Assembly (NCBI GenBank): GCA_000488855.1
Contig: KI535285.1
Location: 55,554-119,553 of the forward strand
Reading direction: 5' to 3'
Length of the DNA stretch: 64,000 bases
Origin: Eubacterium brachy ATCC 33089
GTDB taxonomy: Bacteria > Bacillota > Clostridia > Peptostreptococcales > Anaerovoracaceae
Shown: positions 42,818 to 56,102 of the stretch, in pieces
Layout: every line of letters begins with the position of its first letter
Position numbering within the stretch: position 1 is the stretch's first letter
Translations under genes and position numbers: made by a program
Notes under the pieces: generated by a model
Seen by the model: the letters and a program-made list of their open reading frames with translations, nothing else
What the model was told of the DNA's origin: nothing
Databases searched by the model: none

Positions 42818-45800
42818 AAAATGTGAGCGTCGGCTACAGGGATAAAAAAATTCTGGAAGGAATTAACCTGAGTGTCCAAGCCGGGGAATTTTTACTCATT
42901 TGCGGAAAGTCGGGCAGCGGCAAAACCACCATCACAAAGTTGATTAACGGAATCATTCCACACTACGATGAATGTGAGTTTTCAGGGGAAGTATTCGTTG
43001 ACGGCGTCGACACCAAAACTTCCGAATTCTATGAAGTTTCAAAAATGGTGAGCAGTGTTTTTCAAAATCCAAAGACTCATTTTTTCAATGTGAACACAAC
43101 GATGGAATTGCTTTTCTATCTTGAAAACATAGGGTGTCCTAAGGATAAAATGAAGCTGAGACTAAAGGAAATGCTCCGGCTCTTCCCTATCTCTCATCTT
43201 TTAGATAGGAGTATTTTCAATTTATCCGGAGGTGAAAAACAGATACTTTGCATAGCTGCCTGTTATATTTCAGGCAACGACATCATAGTTTTAGATGAGC
43301 CTTCGTCGAATTTAGATAGCGAATATACACAGATTATTTCGGAAATGTTGAAGGTTCTAAATGAAAAGAACATAACTATAATCGTTTCCGAACATAGGCT
43401 TCATTACTTGAAAGATTTAATAGACAGAGCTATCTACGTAAAGGATGGGAAGATAGATAGGGAATTCTCTAAAGAGGAGTTTCTCTCTTTAACCTATGAA
43501 CAGAGGCTACAATTGGGATTGAGATCAATCGAAAAAGAAGAGCTGAAAAATGTCAACGGCGATGCCGATGTCAACAATTCAAACCCGAAAGATTCAATAA
43601 AGATAGATAACATCCACTGCGACTTCGCTAAAAGCAACAGGGGTATAGATTTAAAAGATCTTGAAATTCCACTAGGTTCAATAGTGGGAATCATAGGTAG
43701 AAACGGCATCGGGAAAAGCACCTTCGTTCATTCACTCATAGGTGTCCAGCCTAAATCTAAAGTGAATGTGCTTCTGAACAACCAGGTGTATTCCAAGAAA
43801 CATCTCGTGAAGAACAGCAGTCTCGTCATGCAAGATGTCAACCATCAACTCTTTTCAGACAGCGTAATAAATCAGGTCACACTGGGCATGAAGGAAATTG
43901 ACGAGAAAGCGGTCGATGATGTTCTAAATACTTTGGACTTAACTGAATTTAAGGAAGAGCATCCCATGTCTCTGTCCGGCGGACAAAAGCAGAGAGTTGT
44001 CGTAGCGAGCACTATCCTTGAAAACAGAAAAATAATCTGTTTCGATGAACCTACCAGCGGGATGGACTTTGCAAATATGGTCAGAATCTCCGAGATTATA
44101 AAATCGGTTTCAAAGCCTGACAATGTTATTTTTATCATCTCTCACGATACGGAGTTTTTAAATCGAACGGCGGATACTTTCTTAGATATGAAAAAATTTT
44201 CTTTTAGGACGGAGGGAAATATGATACAAAGATTATTTAATTATGCAAAAGACGCTAAAAAATATTTTAAATCTTCTTTAGCTTTTCTTTTTATGAGCAC
44301 AATATCTTGGATTTGCTCCTTTATCGGAGCCTACTTTATGATAAATTCGTTTTTACATTCAACGATAAACAGCGATTTATTCATCAAATATTCGACTTGG
44401 ATCTTAATTTCCATAGTTCTATTCTCCTATTTCAGATCTATAGGACTGAAACATTCTCATATCTTCGCATATTCAACTCTCGGAGAAATGAGAAAAGAAT
44501 TCTCGAACAAAATGGTAAAAAATCCTTTAGGTAAAACCCTGAGTGAGCCAGCCGGAAATTACAGACAGAAAATCGTGGACAGCATTGAACAGATAGAGCT
44601 TCTCTTGGCACATGCTTTTCCTGAAGGCATACCTTATGCCATGTCGACAGTTTTAATCATAGGCTGCATATTCGTCGTGGATTATCGACTTGCACTTCTA
44701 TCTCTGATTCCTCTAATAATAGGCTTGCTTTTCATGATGCGATTGTTTAAACATTCCGTTAAAAAAATGCAGAAATATTATGAATCCAGTAAGAATATGA
44801 GCTCGAATATAGTCGAATACATCAGCGGAATTGAAGTGATTAAAATTTTTAATCAGAAAGACAATTCCTACAAAAAACTCGTGGATTCCGTCTACAATTA
44901 CAGAGATTACACTTTAGGTTGGTTCAGAGAAAGCTGGAATATTATGGCAATAGTTGGTGCCGTTGCGCCCACCATGAGTCTGTTTGTAATCCCCTTTGGA
45001 GTTCTGATGTTGAAAAACGGCTCTCTTTCTTTAGAAAATCTCATATTTGTTAGTATTCTGTGCTTTTCGGCTTCAATGGCAATCTCCAAGCTTCAATTCT
45101 TCATGGGAGTTATTGCACAGATAAATAAAAAAATGGATGATTTGGAAAAAGATTTCGAATCGACTGAACTCAAGTGTGGGAATGAAAAGTTGTCGGATAA
45201 ATTCGATATAGAATATAAGGGTATTTCTTTCGGCTACAACGATGTCGAGGTTATAAAGGATTGCAGCTTCTCTATAAAACAGTCGGAAAAAGTTGCTTTC
45301 GTAGGTGAATCGGGAAGTGGTAAGAGTACCCTTGTAAAGCTGCTCATGCACTATTACGATGTCAACGACGGGGAAATTTTAATCGGAAATAAACCCATAA
45401 CGAATTTAGACTTGGAAAACCTCATGGAAAATATAAGTTACGTCTCTCAAGATAACTTCCTATTCGATATGTCAATTAAAGACAATATCTTGGTGGGGAA
45501 TCCGAAAGCTACGGAAGAAGAGTTTTTGGAAGCCTGTAAAGCTGCTAACATTCACGATGTTGTTTTGAACTTTGACGACGGATACGATACTCAAGTGGGT
45601 GTTGGTGGTAATAAACTTTCCGGAGGAGAGATGCAGAGAATCTGCATCGCAAGAGCGATAATTAAAAATGCACCCATAGTCATCCTAGATGAGGCAACTT
45701 CCTTTACGGATCCGGAAAATGAATACTACATAAACGAAGCTCTGGACAAACTCTGTACAGGAAAAACCGTCATAGTCATAGCACATAAGCTATCGAGAAT

Positions 45801-45951
45801 TGTAGATATGGATAAAGTAATTCTAGTCGATGATGGAAAGGTCATCGCAGTCGGAACCCATGATGAGTTGCTTGAAAACGAAGTTTACAACAAGCTATGG
45901 AATCGATTTGTAGTCGCAAAGAAATTTAAATTCGATGTAAAGGAGGTTTAA
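42805..45951 (+). CDS. Giant fusion: ECF dual ATPase (A1-A2) joined to a YbtPQ/IrtAB-like ABC half-transporter
   Basis: 1048 residues with no stop. Residues 1-235: first ATPase (GKSGSGKTT, LSGGEKQILC, IIVLDEPSSNLD). About 255-460: second ATPase ([31 protein letters not shown]). About 473-790: six-helix exporter-type membrane domain. About 810-1048: third ATPase (GESGSGKST, LSGGEMQRIC, IVILDEATSFTD, AHKLSR). Normally the dual ATPase and the half-transporter are separate genes. At the joint a perfect ribosome binding site (GGACGGAGGGAAAT) and ATG 44221 (Met473) remain, in frame, so a separate 576-residue half-transporter could also be made. Overlaps the T gene by 13 nt; the partner half-transporter starts 2 nt after the stop. 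Confidence 0.9.
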   Translation: MLEIKNVSVGYRDKKILEGINLSVQAGEFLLICGKSGSGKTTITKLINGIIPHYDECEFSGEVFVDGVDTKTSEFYEVSKMVSSVFQNPKTHFFNVNTTMELLFYLENIGCPKDKMKLRLKEMLRLFPISHLLDRSIFNLSGGEKQILCIAACYISGNDIIVLDEPSSNLDSEYTQIISEMLKVLNEKNITIIVSEHRLHYLKDLIDRAIYVKDGKIDREFSKEEFLSLTYEQRLQLGLRSIEKEELKNVNGDADVNNSNPKDSIKIDNIHCDFAKSNRGIDLKDLEIPLGSIVGIIGRNGIGKSTFVHSLIGVQPKSKVNVLLNNQVYSKKHLVKNSSLVMQDVNHQLFSDSVINQVTLGMKEIDEKAVDDVLNTLDLTEFKEEHPMSLSGGQKQRVVVASTILENRKIICFDEPTSGMDFANMVRISEIIKSVSKPDNVIFIISHDTEFLNRTADTFLDMKKFSFRTEGNMIQRLFNYAKDAKKYFKSSLAFLFMSTISWICSFIGAYFMINSFLHSTINSDLFIKYSTWILISIVLFSYFRSIGLKHSHIFAYSTLGEMRKEFSNKMVKNPLGKTLSEPAGNYRQKIVDSIEQIELLLAHAFPEGIPYAMSTVLIIGCIFVVDYRLALLSLIPLIIGLLFMMRLFKHSVKKMQKYYESSKNMSSNIVEYISGIEVIKIFNQKDNSYKKLVDSVYNYRDYTLGWFRESWNIMAIVGAVAPTMSLFVIPFGVLMLKNGSLSLENLIFVSILCFSASMAISKLQFFMGVIAQINKKMDDLEKDFESTELKCGNEKLSDKFDIEYKGISFGYNDVEVIKDCSFSIKQSEKVAFVGESGSGKSTLVKLLMHYYDVNDGEILIGNKPITNLDLENLMENISYVSQDNFLFDMSIKDNILVGNPKATEEEFLEACKAANIHDVVLNFDDGYDTQVGVGGNKLSGGEMQRICIARAIIKNAPIVILDEATSFTDPENEYYINEALDKLCTGKTVIVIAHKLSRIVDMDKVILVDDGKVIAVGTHDELLENEVYNKLWNRFVVAKKFKFDVKEV
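44209..44223 (+). promoter_or_regulatory. Internal ribosome binding site and start codon within the fusion gene
   Basis: ACGGAGGGAAATATG: GGAGG 6 nt before ATG 44221, in frame with the 1048-residue frame. It marks the ancestral start of the half-transporter. Confidence 0.75.
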
Positions 45952-45952
45952 A

Positions 45953-47683
45953 ATGTTTAAGATACTTAAAAGTCTAAAAAATTTAATAAGTTTACTTGGA
46001 AAGTATAGAAAACACGTTTATTCGGGTTGTATCATAGCATTGTTTGAATCTTCTATGGCTTTCGTGCCCTTCGCACTGTTGTTCTATGTTATAAAGGTGG
46101 GAATTGAAAGGTCTTTTGAGATGAAAGATTTTTATTTCGTCTTCGGGATTATGGTCGCAGGAGTCCTTCTGAGAGCATTGTTTAAAAGGTTGCAGGACAG
46201 TCTGCAGCAGGACAAAGGCTACTATGCCTTTTCCGAAAACAGATTAGATCTCACCAACCATTTATCAAAACTCAACATGGGATATTACACCGATACAAAT
46301 ATTGGAAACATAACCTCCGTCGTAACCACGGACATAACTTTTATAGAGGAGTACGCTATAGCTCAGCTTGGACTTGCAACAAGCAGTCTTGCCAGCATCG
46401 TTCCATCGGTCATCTTCCTCTTTCTCTTCGACTACAGGCTGTGCATTCTTTATGTATTGCTGATGATTGTCGCCATGTGGGGACTCGACATTTCTCTCCG
46501 TGCTATGAACAGAAACTCCAGAACAAGACAGGACAACCTGGGTAATCTATCAAATTCGGTTTTGAATTTCGTCAAGGGAATGCAGACTATAAAGGCATTC
46601 AATATGCAAAAAGAAAAGACTTCCCTTCTGGAAAAAGACATCGAAACCACGAAAGAAGGTTCTATCCATTTTGTAAAAGACGTAGGACTTGCTAATTTTA
46701 TCTTCTATATTCTATCCAATCTTCCCACAGGGATTATGATCGTAGTAGTTTCGTATCTCATGATCAACAGCGGGTTCAGCTTGGCTTACGGACTGGGATT
46801 TATAGTTTTTTCCTTTGTGATGTTTTTACCGGTTACAATTCTCGGTACTTCGGCAGAAATTTTCAGCGTAACCGATGCTGCTGTGGACAGATTTTCTGAG
46901 ATAATGAATGAAAGAGAGATTTTCAACAGCGAAAAGAACGTAGCTTTGGAAAAGATGAATATTTCATTTAAAAATGTTACCTTCGCCTACGAAAACAAAG
47001 AAGTTCTAAAAAATATAAATTTGGATTTCAACGACAAGACCTTCACTGCGCTGGTAGGGAAAAGCGGCAGCGGAAAAACTACCATAGCAAACTTGATTGC
47101 GAGATTCTGGAATGTTGAAAAGGGAGAAATAACCATTGACGGGCACAATATAAAAGATATTTCAATCGAGAGCCTCCTCGATAGTATAAGTATGGTATTC
47201 CAGAGGGTATATCTGTTCAACGATACCATCTTCAACAACATAGCTTTCGGAAACAAAAAAGCTACGAAAGACGATGTTATAAAGGCTGCAAAAAAAGCCC
47301 GATGCCACGACTTCATCATGAAGCTTGAAAATGGTTACGACACTATCATCGGCGAAGGCGGCTCCACTCTATCCGGCGGTGAAAAACAGAGAATCTCCAT
47401 AGCCAGAGCCATACTCAAAGATGCAAAACTCATTTTGCTAGATGAAGCAACCGCAGGAATCGATCCTGAAAACGAAAAGTTCATCTTGGAAGCCATAGAT
47501 GAGCTGGTAAAGAATAAAACTCTCATAGTTATTGCCCATAGACTGTCCACCATTCAAAAAGCTGATAACATCGTATATCTCGAAGATGGGGAAATAAAGG
47601 AAATGGGAACCCATGACGAGCTTTTAGAAAAGAACGGAAGATACAAAAAACAATTCGATTTTTATACGAAAATGAAAGAATAA
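45953..47683 (+). CDS. ABC half-transporter, partner of the fusion protein (YbtPQ/IrtAB-like)
   Basis: 576 residues: six-helix membrane domain (about 1-320) and ATPase (GKSGSGKTT near 368, LSGGEKQRIS, LILLDEATAGIDPE, AHRLS). AAGGAGG sits just upstream, and the start is 2 nt after the fusion-gene stop. Paired with the C-terminal half of the fusion it would make a complete exporter-fold transporter; such pairs next to ECF-S Trep_Strep genes resemble the siderophore importers YbtPQ and IrtAB, which import despite the exporter fold. Import of a metallophore is inferred. A strong terminator follows, ending the operon. Confidence 0.92.
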   Translation: MFKILKSLKNLISLLGKYRKHVYSGCIIALFESSMAFVPFALLFYVIKVGIERSFEMKDFYFVFGIMVAGVLLRALFKRLQDSLQQDKGYYAFSENRLDLTNHLSKLNMGYYTDTNIGNITSVVTTDITFIEEYAIAQLGLATSSLASIVPSVIFLFLFDYRLCILYVLLMIVAMWGLDISLRAMNRNSRTRQDNLGNLSNSVLNFVKGMQTIKAFNMQKEKTSLLEKDIETTKEGSIHFVKDVGLANFIFYILSNLPTGIMIVVVSYLMINSGFSLAYGLGFIVFSFVMFLPVTILGTSAEIFSVTDAAVDRFSEIMNEREIFNSEKNVALEKMNISFKNVTFAYENKEVLKNINLDFNDKTFTALVGKSGSGKTTIANLIARFWNVEKGEITIDGHNIKDISIESLLDSISMVFQRVYLFNDTIFNNIAFGNKKATKDDVIKAAKKARCHDFIMKLENGYDTIIGEGGSTLSGGEKQRISIARAILKDAKLILLDEATAGIDPENEKFILEAIDELVKNKTLIVIAHRLSTIQKADNIVYLEDGEIKEMGTHDELLEKNGRYKKQFDFYTKMKE

Positions 47684-47686
47684 TCT

Positions 47687-47717
47687 AAAAAGCCGATTGG
47701 AATCCAATCGGCTTTTT
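47687..47717 (+). terminator. Terminator of the tetR-ECF-ABC operon
   Basis: AAAAAGCCGATTGG / CCAATCGGCTTTTT perfect 14-bp stem with 3-nt loop. Confidence 0.95.
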
Positions 47718-47830
47718 AGTATATGAAATGTGAATAAGAAAGAAAGCAATTTTGATATAATCCTCTGTCAAGTGAAACCAACGTATCACCTTATCAGACT
47801 AAACTATACTATTATTATAAACACAAAAAC

Positions 47831-47871
47831 AAAAAATGTCAACTACATCACAAAAAAAAGTGTGTAGTTGA
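47831..47871 (-). terminator. Terminator of the PFOR gene
   Basis: Minus strand TCAACTACA / TGTAGTTGA stem closing a 15-nt loop with further CAC/GTG pairing, followed by TTTTTTG. Confidence 0.8.
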
Positions 47872-47904
47872 GCATTTTTTTATATATCTTGAGTATTTCT
47901 CACT

Positions 47905-51447
<3,543 letters not shown>

Positions 51448-51482
51448 CTAAAATCAATAATTATTATATTATCTTATGTCTA

Positions 51483-51511
51483 ACTCTATACCACTTACCG
51501 CTGTTTGTCAA
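51483..51511 (-). promoter_or_regulatory. Promoter of the PFOR gene
   Basis: Minus strand -35 TTGACA, 17-bp spacer, -10 TAGAGT, about 60 nt before the start codon. Confidence 0.55.
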
Positions 51512-51708
51512 CATTTTCGCCGTAATGTTCTTTAAACTGGACACGGATAAAATCCCCATTTTTTCAGGTTTTTTATATTTATGTCCTTCAGTGGCCAAAC
51601 ATTCCCTTTCTCGGTAGTTATTTTGTTTTTTTATAAAAATATTTGTATATTTTTACATTTATATATTTTTTATTTTTTATATCAAAATATAAATGTATTT
51701 CGGTTTAA

Positions 51709-51726
51709 TTGTGTCTATTTACACAA
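51709..51726. promoter_or_regulatory. Rex-like inverted repeat
   Basis: TTGTG-TCTATTTA-CACAA, an 18-bp inverted repeat of the length and outer sequence of redox-sensor Rex sites (TTGTG/TTGTT ... CACAA/AACAA). It lies about 200 bp upstream of the PFOR -35 box, far for a repressor. Confidence 0.3.
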
Positions 51727-51840
51727 TTCAGTATGAACACGTATGTCTCGTTCATCGTTATCAAGCAACTTCTCCGGAAAATTTAGTTTAACATTTAAAT
51801 TTCATTCATCCGTACGACTCTCCACCTTTTTAAATTAAAT

Positions 51841-53151
51841 TTAAACCATCTCTCCCATCAGAGAAAATGTATTGCTGGAAGTGATTTCAACATCTTGCAT
51901 AGTTCCTATCAAAGACCTGCTTCCCTTGAAGTTGACAATCTTATTTTCCGAACTTCTGCCTGTCATATAGTCATTTCTGTTCTTGCTCACACCCTCTACC
52001 AAAACGGACACGGTCCTTCCACGGAAAATTGAATTCTTATATGCTGCCGATCTGTTTACCTCTTCAACTAATCTGTTGAATCTGTCGTGTTTTGCCCCTT
52101 CATCCACCTGTTCTTTGAACTTCTCAGCCGGCGTCCCCTTTCTCACGGAATATATAAATGTGAAGGCACTGTCGTACTGAACTTTTTTTACCAGCTCCAG
52201 AGTCTCTTCAAACTGCTTCTCAGTTTCACCCGGAAATCCCACTATTATATCTGTGGAAATTCCTATATCGGGTCTAACCTCTCTCAATTTTTCAACCAAT
52301 GTCAGATACTCACTCGCCGTATAGTGCCTGTTCATTTTTTTCAACACTTCGTCGCTGCCTGATTGCACCGGTAGATGAAAATAATTGCTCAGCCTGTCAC
52401 AATCCCTAAATGCTCCTATCAATTTATCCGATAAGTCCTTTGGATGTGAACTCATAAACTTTATCCTCTCGAGCCCTTCTATATCGTTCAGCATGTATAT
52501 CAAGTCTGCGAAGTCTACATTGTCTCGACCCCTATATGAATTTACGTTCTGTCCCAGCAAGGTTATCTCCTTCGTTCCCTGTGAAACGAGATTTCTTGCC
52601 TCATCGATTATCGCCTGAGGATCTCTGCTCCTCTCTCTGCCTCTGGTGTACGGAACGATACAATAAGTACAAAAATTATTGCATCCGAACATTATGTTTA
52701 CGAATGCCTTGTGTTTATAAAGTCTTTTTGCGGGAAGGTTTTCAATTATCTCCATCCCGTCGTTCCATATATCTATCTGTCTCTGCTTCTCCGCTTGAAC
52801 GCTCTTTAAAAGCTGAGGGAATTTGTGTATGTTGTGAGTGCCGAAGATGATGTCTACCCAAGGATATTTCTGTTTTACTTCATCCACTATATGCTGTTGC
52901 TGCATCATGCACCCACATACGCAGGAAACGAAATTTTTATTCTTCTCCTTCTGTTTTTTCAGTTGCCCCAACATTCCGAAAAACCTTTTATCCGCATTAT
53001 CTCTAACACTACATGTATTTATTATGGCAATGTCAGCTTGAGTTTTATCATCTGTAGATTCATATCCCATTTCCGTAAGCATTCCGGCAATGGTTTCACT
53101 ATCCCTCTCATTCATCTGACATCCCAGAGTCTGAATGTTAAATTTGTTCAT
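51841..53151 (-). CDS. miaB: tRNA 2-methylthio-N6-isopentenyladenosine synthase
   Basis: 436 residues. Radical SAM methylthiotransferase that modifies A37 of tRNAs. N-terminal MTTase domain with cysteines in TLGCQMNERDSE, NTCSVRDNA and VCGCM; radical SAM CNNFCTYC near 155-162; TRAM domain at the C-terminus (SRSLIGTMQDVEI). Its start overlaps the end of gpsA by 14 nt. Last gene of the rnc-smc-ftsY-der-plsY-gpsA-miaB run. Confidence 0.95.
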   Translation of the reverse strand: MNKFNIQTLGCQMNERDSETIAGMLTEMGYESTDDKTQADIAIINTCSVRDNADKRFFGMLGQLKKQKEKNKNFVSCVCGCMMQQQHIVDEVKQKYPWVDIIFGTHNIHKFPQLLKSVQAEKQRQIDIWNDGMEIIENLPAKRLYKHKAFVNIMFGCNNFCTYCIVPYTRGRERSRDPQAIIDEARNLVSQGTKEITLLGQNVNSYRGRDNVDFADLIYMLNDIEGLERIKFMSSHPKDLSDKLIGAFRDCDRLSNYFHLPVQSGSDEVLKKMNRHYTASEYLTLVEKLREVRPDIGISTDIIVGFPGETEKQFEETLELVKKVQYDSAFTFIYSVRKGTPAEKFKEQVDEGAKHDRFNRLVEEVNRSAAYKNSIFRGRTVSVLVEGVSKNRNDYMTGRSSENKIVNFKGSRSLIGTMQDVEITSSNTFSLMGEMV

Positions 53152-54154
53152 AATTTCTTTCTCTTCTCATCAAATCATCGACTGCTTCCGCTGCAGATTT
53201 AGTTCCCTGCAGAACTTCATACAACTTTTCTGTTATGGGCATCGTCACACCTATTTTCTTGCTGAGCATATATGCTGATTTTATGGTGTAAACTCCTTCT
53301 ACCGCCATTCCGATCTCCCTTACCGCATCTTCTGCACGAAGACCTTTTCCTATGAGAATTCCACATTTTCTATTTCTGCTGTGCATAGATGTGCAGGTTA
53401 CTATCAAATCACCCACGCCTGTAAGTCCCAGGAAGGTTCCTTTAGATGCCCCCATAGCACCTCCCAGCCTTGCAATTTCTGCAAGTCCCCTGGTCATCAA
53501 CGCTGCTTTTCCATTATCTCCGAAACCTAAACCATCTGAAATTCCCGCACCCAGGGCTATGATATTCTTCAGTGCACCGCCCAGCTGTACTCCTATTAAA
53601 TCTTCATTTACGTATACTCTGAACCTATCCGTAAAAAACAAATCTTGAACCTTTTCCGCCACGATTTTATCTTCTGAGGATACCGCCACCGTGGTCGGTA
53701 TATTCTTCGCTACTTCCTCGGCATGGCTGGGACCCGTGATAATTGAAAATTGAATTTCATCATCTACTTCCTTTGCCACTTCAGACAACAGCTTTAAACT
53801 CTCAACTTCTATGCCCTTTGCTGCATTTACGAAAATTGTACTCTTTCTCCACTCTCTATTCGTTTCATCCAATTCATTCTTTATTTTCACCAAGGTATTC
53901 CTAAATGCATTTGTGGGTACTGCCATCAAAACGAAATCCGCCCCCTGCAAGCAACTCTTCAAATTATGTGAAATTCGAAGAGTCTCCGGAAATTTAACAT
54001 TGGGAAGATACTTTACATTCTCCCTCTTTTCAATCATATCTTTTCTTTGTTCTTCATTTCTCGCCCACATCTGAATGCGATGTCCTTTATTTGCAAGAAC
54101 CTTAGCCAGAGCTGTTCCCCAGCTGCCACTTCCTATGACGCTAACTTTGTTCAT
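53138..54154 (-). CDS. gpsA: Glycerol-3-phosphate dehydrogenase [NAD(P)+]
   Basis: 338 residues. Makes sn-glycerol 3-phosphate for phospholipids. NAD-binding GSGSWGTALAKVLANKGH at 7-24, substrate site GGALKNIIALGAGISDGLGFGDN near 190, TRGLAEIARLG. ATG 54154 is 3 nt after the plsY stop, with GAAGAGG made by its last codons. The product is the acceptor for PlsY encoded next door. Confidence 0.97.
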   Translation of the reverse strand: MNKVSVIGSGSWGTALAKVLANKGHRIQMWARNEEQRKDMIEKRENVKYLPNVKFPETLRISHNLKSCLQGADFVLMAVPTNAFRNTLVKIKNELDETNREWRKSTIFVNAAKGIEVESLKLLSEVAKEVDDEIQFSIITGPSHAEEVAKNIPTTVAVSSEDKIVAEKVQDLFFTDRFRVYVNEDLIGVQLGGALKNIIALGAGISDGLGFGDNGKAALMTRGLAEIARLGGAMGASKGTFLGLTGVGDLIVTCTSMHSRNRKCGILIGKGLRAEDAVREIGMAVEGVYTIKSAYMLSKKIGVTMPITEKLYEVLQGTKSAAEAVDDLMRRERNYEQI

Positions 54155-54157
54155 ATT

Positions 54158-54784
54158 CTACCTCTTCGTTTTTTCACCTATTTTGGGTTCCGTTCCGTTC
54201 AACAGACGAATTAGATTACTCTTATGTTTGAAAATAACCAGAATTCCCATTATGCATCCTTCGAAAAAGAAATCCTTATCTATAAACAACGTCAAAACAG
54301 GGAAACATACACTTCCCAAAATTGAACCGAAAGACATCCTCTTCGATATCAGAACGCCGATTATAACCACGCCTAGCGCTGAAAATCCCAAAATTACATT
54401 GTAACCGGTAAGGGCACCGAAAGTTGTTGCCACGCCCTTTCCACCTTTGAATCCGAAAAAGACAGGCCAAACATGACCTGTGAAAACCGCTATAACGCAA
54501 ATCGCCGCAACGGTTTTTCCACCTAGAACACCTCCCAGAACGACAGCCAACACGCCTTTTAATATATCTACAAGTAACGTCACGATTGCCGCTTTCTTGC
54601 CCATTACACGCAAAACGTTAGTAGTGCCCGCATTACCGCTACCTTCCTTTTTAATGTCTATATTCCGCTTTCTGCCAAGTATTATAGCCGGTGATATATT
54701 TCCAATCAAATAAGCTGTCGCCACCATTATAACGCCGACCAGTACTGCCTTCTCGGAACCGAAATATCCAAAATCGCTATACAT
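54158..54784 (-). CDS. plsY: Acyl-phosphate:glycerol-3-phosphate acyltransferase
   Basis: 208 residues from ATG 54784 (GAAGGAAG upstream); longer readings are not supported. Five to six membrane helices with KKEGSGNAGTTNVLR, FGFKGGKGVATTFGAL (phosphate loop) and the third motif near FKHKSNLIRLLNGTE. Transfers the acyl group to G3P at the membrane, first step of phosphatidic acid synthesis. Overlaps der by 8 nt. Confidence 0.95.
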   Translation of the reverse strand: MYSDFGYFGSEKAVLVGVIMVATAYLIGNISPAIILGRKRNIDIKKEGSGNAGTTNVLRVMGKKAAIVTLLVDILKGVLAVVLGGVLGGKTVAAICVIAVFTGHVWPVFFGFKGGKGVATTFGALTGYNVILGFSALGVVIIGVLISKRMSFGSILGSVCFPVLTLFIDKDFFFEGCIMGILVIFKHKSNLIRLLNGTEPKIGEKTKR

Positions 54785-56102
54785 CTTCCTTCTCACCTTT
54801 TTCTCTAAATATAAATTTAATCGATGTACCCTCAAATCCAAAAGCTTTTCTAATCTGATTCTCCAAATATCTCGCATATGAAAAGTGCATCAATTCTCTT
54901 GAATTTATCTTAAACGAAAACAAAGGCGGTTTTACACCTACCTGAGCGACGTAGTAAATTTTTAATCGCTTTCCTTTGTCCGAAGGAGGCTGTTTCATCA
55001 GCACGGCATCTGCGATCAATGCATTGAGCTGACCTGTAGGCACTCTCATCGCTCTCTTTTCCGCTACTGTTTTTGCAAGTGCCAAGACGTTTTTAACCCG
55101 TATTTTATCCTTTACCGATATGAATATGCTGGGAGCATATGACATGAATACCAGCTCTCTTTCAATCTCCTTTTGGAAATGCTTCATGGTGTGAGTGTCT
55201 TTTTCTATCAAATCCCACTTGTTCACCACCACTACTATTCCTTTTCCCGCTTCGTGTGCAACTCCCGCAATTTTTTTATCCTGTTCGGTTACTCCTTCTA
55301 CGGCATCGATCATAAGAAGGCACACATCGCATCTTTCCACTGCCGCAACAGCCCTTATAACGCTGTACCTTTCAATATTTTCAGTCACCTTACTTTTTCT
55401 TCTTATCCCTGCGGTATCTATCAACACGAATTTTTCTCCATCGATTTCTATGGAAGTATCTATGGAATCTCTCGTGGTTCCCGCAATGGGAGAAACTATC
55501 ACTCTGTTTTCTCCTGTTATTTCATTTATGATGGACGATTTCCCCACGTTGGGCTTGCCGATTACAGCTATGGATATGGCATCTGCATCTTCGTCGAAGT
55601 CGACTTCAGGAAAGGCCTCCACTATTTTATCCAATACTTCACCGAATCCCAACATATTCGCCGATGATATCGCCATGGGTTCACCCATGCCAAGCTCGTA
55701 AAAGTCGTAAAAATCTTCCGGCAAATTATGGGTATCCACCTTGTTAACGACCAGAATAACCGGTTTTCCCGTTCTTCTCAGAAGATTTGCAACTTCCCTG
55801 TCATCAGATGTAACACCTGCCTTTCCGTCCACCATGAACAGAATCACATCGGAAGTGTCCATAGCGATGAAAGCCTGTTCTCTCATCTGTGCCGGGATTA
55901 TCTCCTCGCTGGCAGGTTCAATTCCACCTGTGTCAATTAAACCGAACGTGATATTTCTCCACTCTCCCTCAGCGTAGATCCTGTCTCTTGTAACCCCCGG
56001 GGTGTCCTCTACAATGGCAACTCTCTTGCCCACTATTCTGTTAAAAAAAGTCGATTTGCCGACATTCGGTCTGCCTACTACGGCAACGATGGGCTTACTC
56101 AT
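54777..56102 (-). CDS. der: Ribosome assembly GTPase Der (EngA)
   Basis: 441 residues with two tandem G domains and a KH-like tail. G1 GRPNVGKST at 9-17, DTPGVTRDR, DTGG, NKVD; second set GKPNVGKSS near 180, AGTTRDSID, DTAGIRRKSK, NKWD. Acts in 50S maturation. ATG 56102 follows AGGAGG and overlaps ftsY by 8 nt. Confidence 0.97.
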   Translation of the reverse strand: MSKPIVAVVGRPNVGKSTFFNRIVGKRVAIVEDTPGVTRDRIYAEGEWRNITFGLIDTGGIEPASEEIIPAQMREQAFIAMDTSDVILFMVDGKAGVTSDDREVANLLRRTGKPVILVVNKVDTHNLPEDFYDFYELGMGEPMAISSANMLGFGEVLDKIVEAFPEVDFDEDADAISIAVIGKPNVGKSSIINEITGENRVIVSPIAGTTRDSIDTSIEIDGEKFVLIDTAGIRRKSKVTENIERYSVIRAVAAVERCDVCLLMIDAVEGVTEQDKKIAGVAHEAGKGIVVVVNKWDLIEKDTHTMKHFQKEIERELVFMSYAPSIFISVKDKIRVKNVLALAKTVAEKRAMRVPTGQLNALIADAVLMKQPPSDKGKRLKIYYVAQVGVKPPLFSFKINSRELMHFSYARYLENQIRKAFGFEGTSIKFIFREKGEKEDV

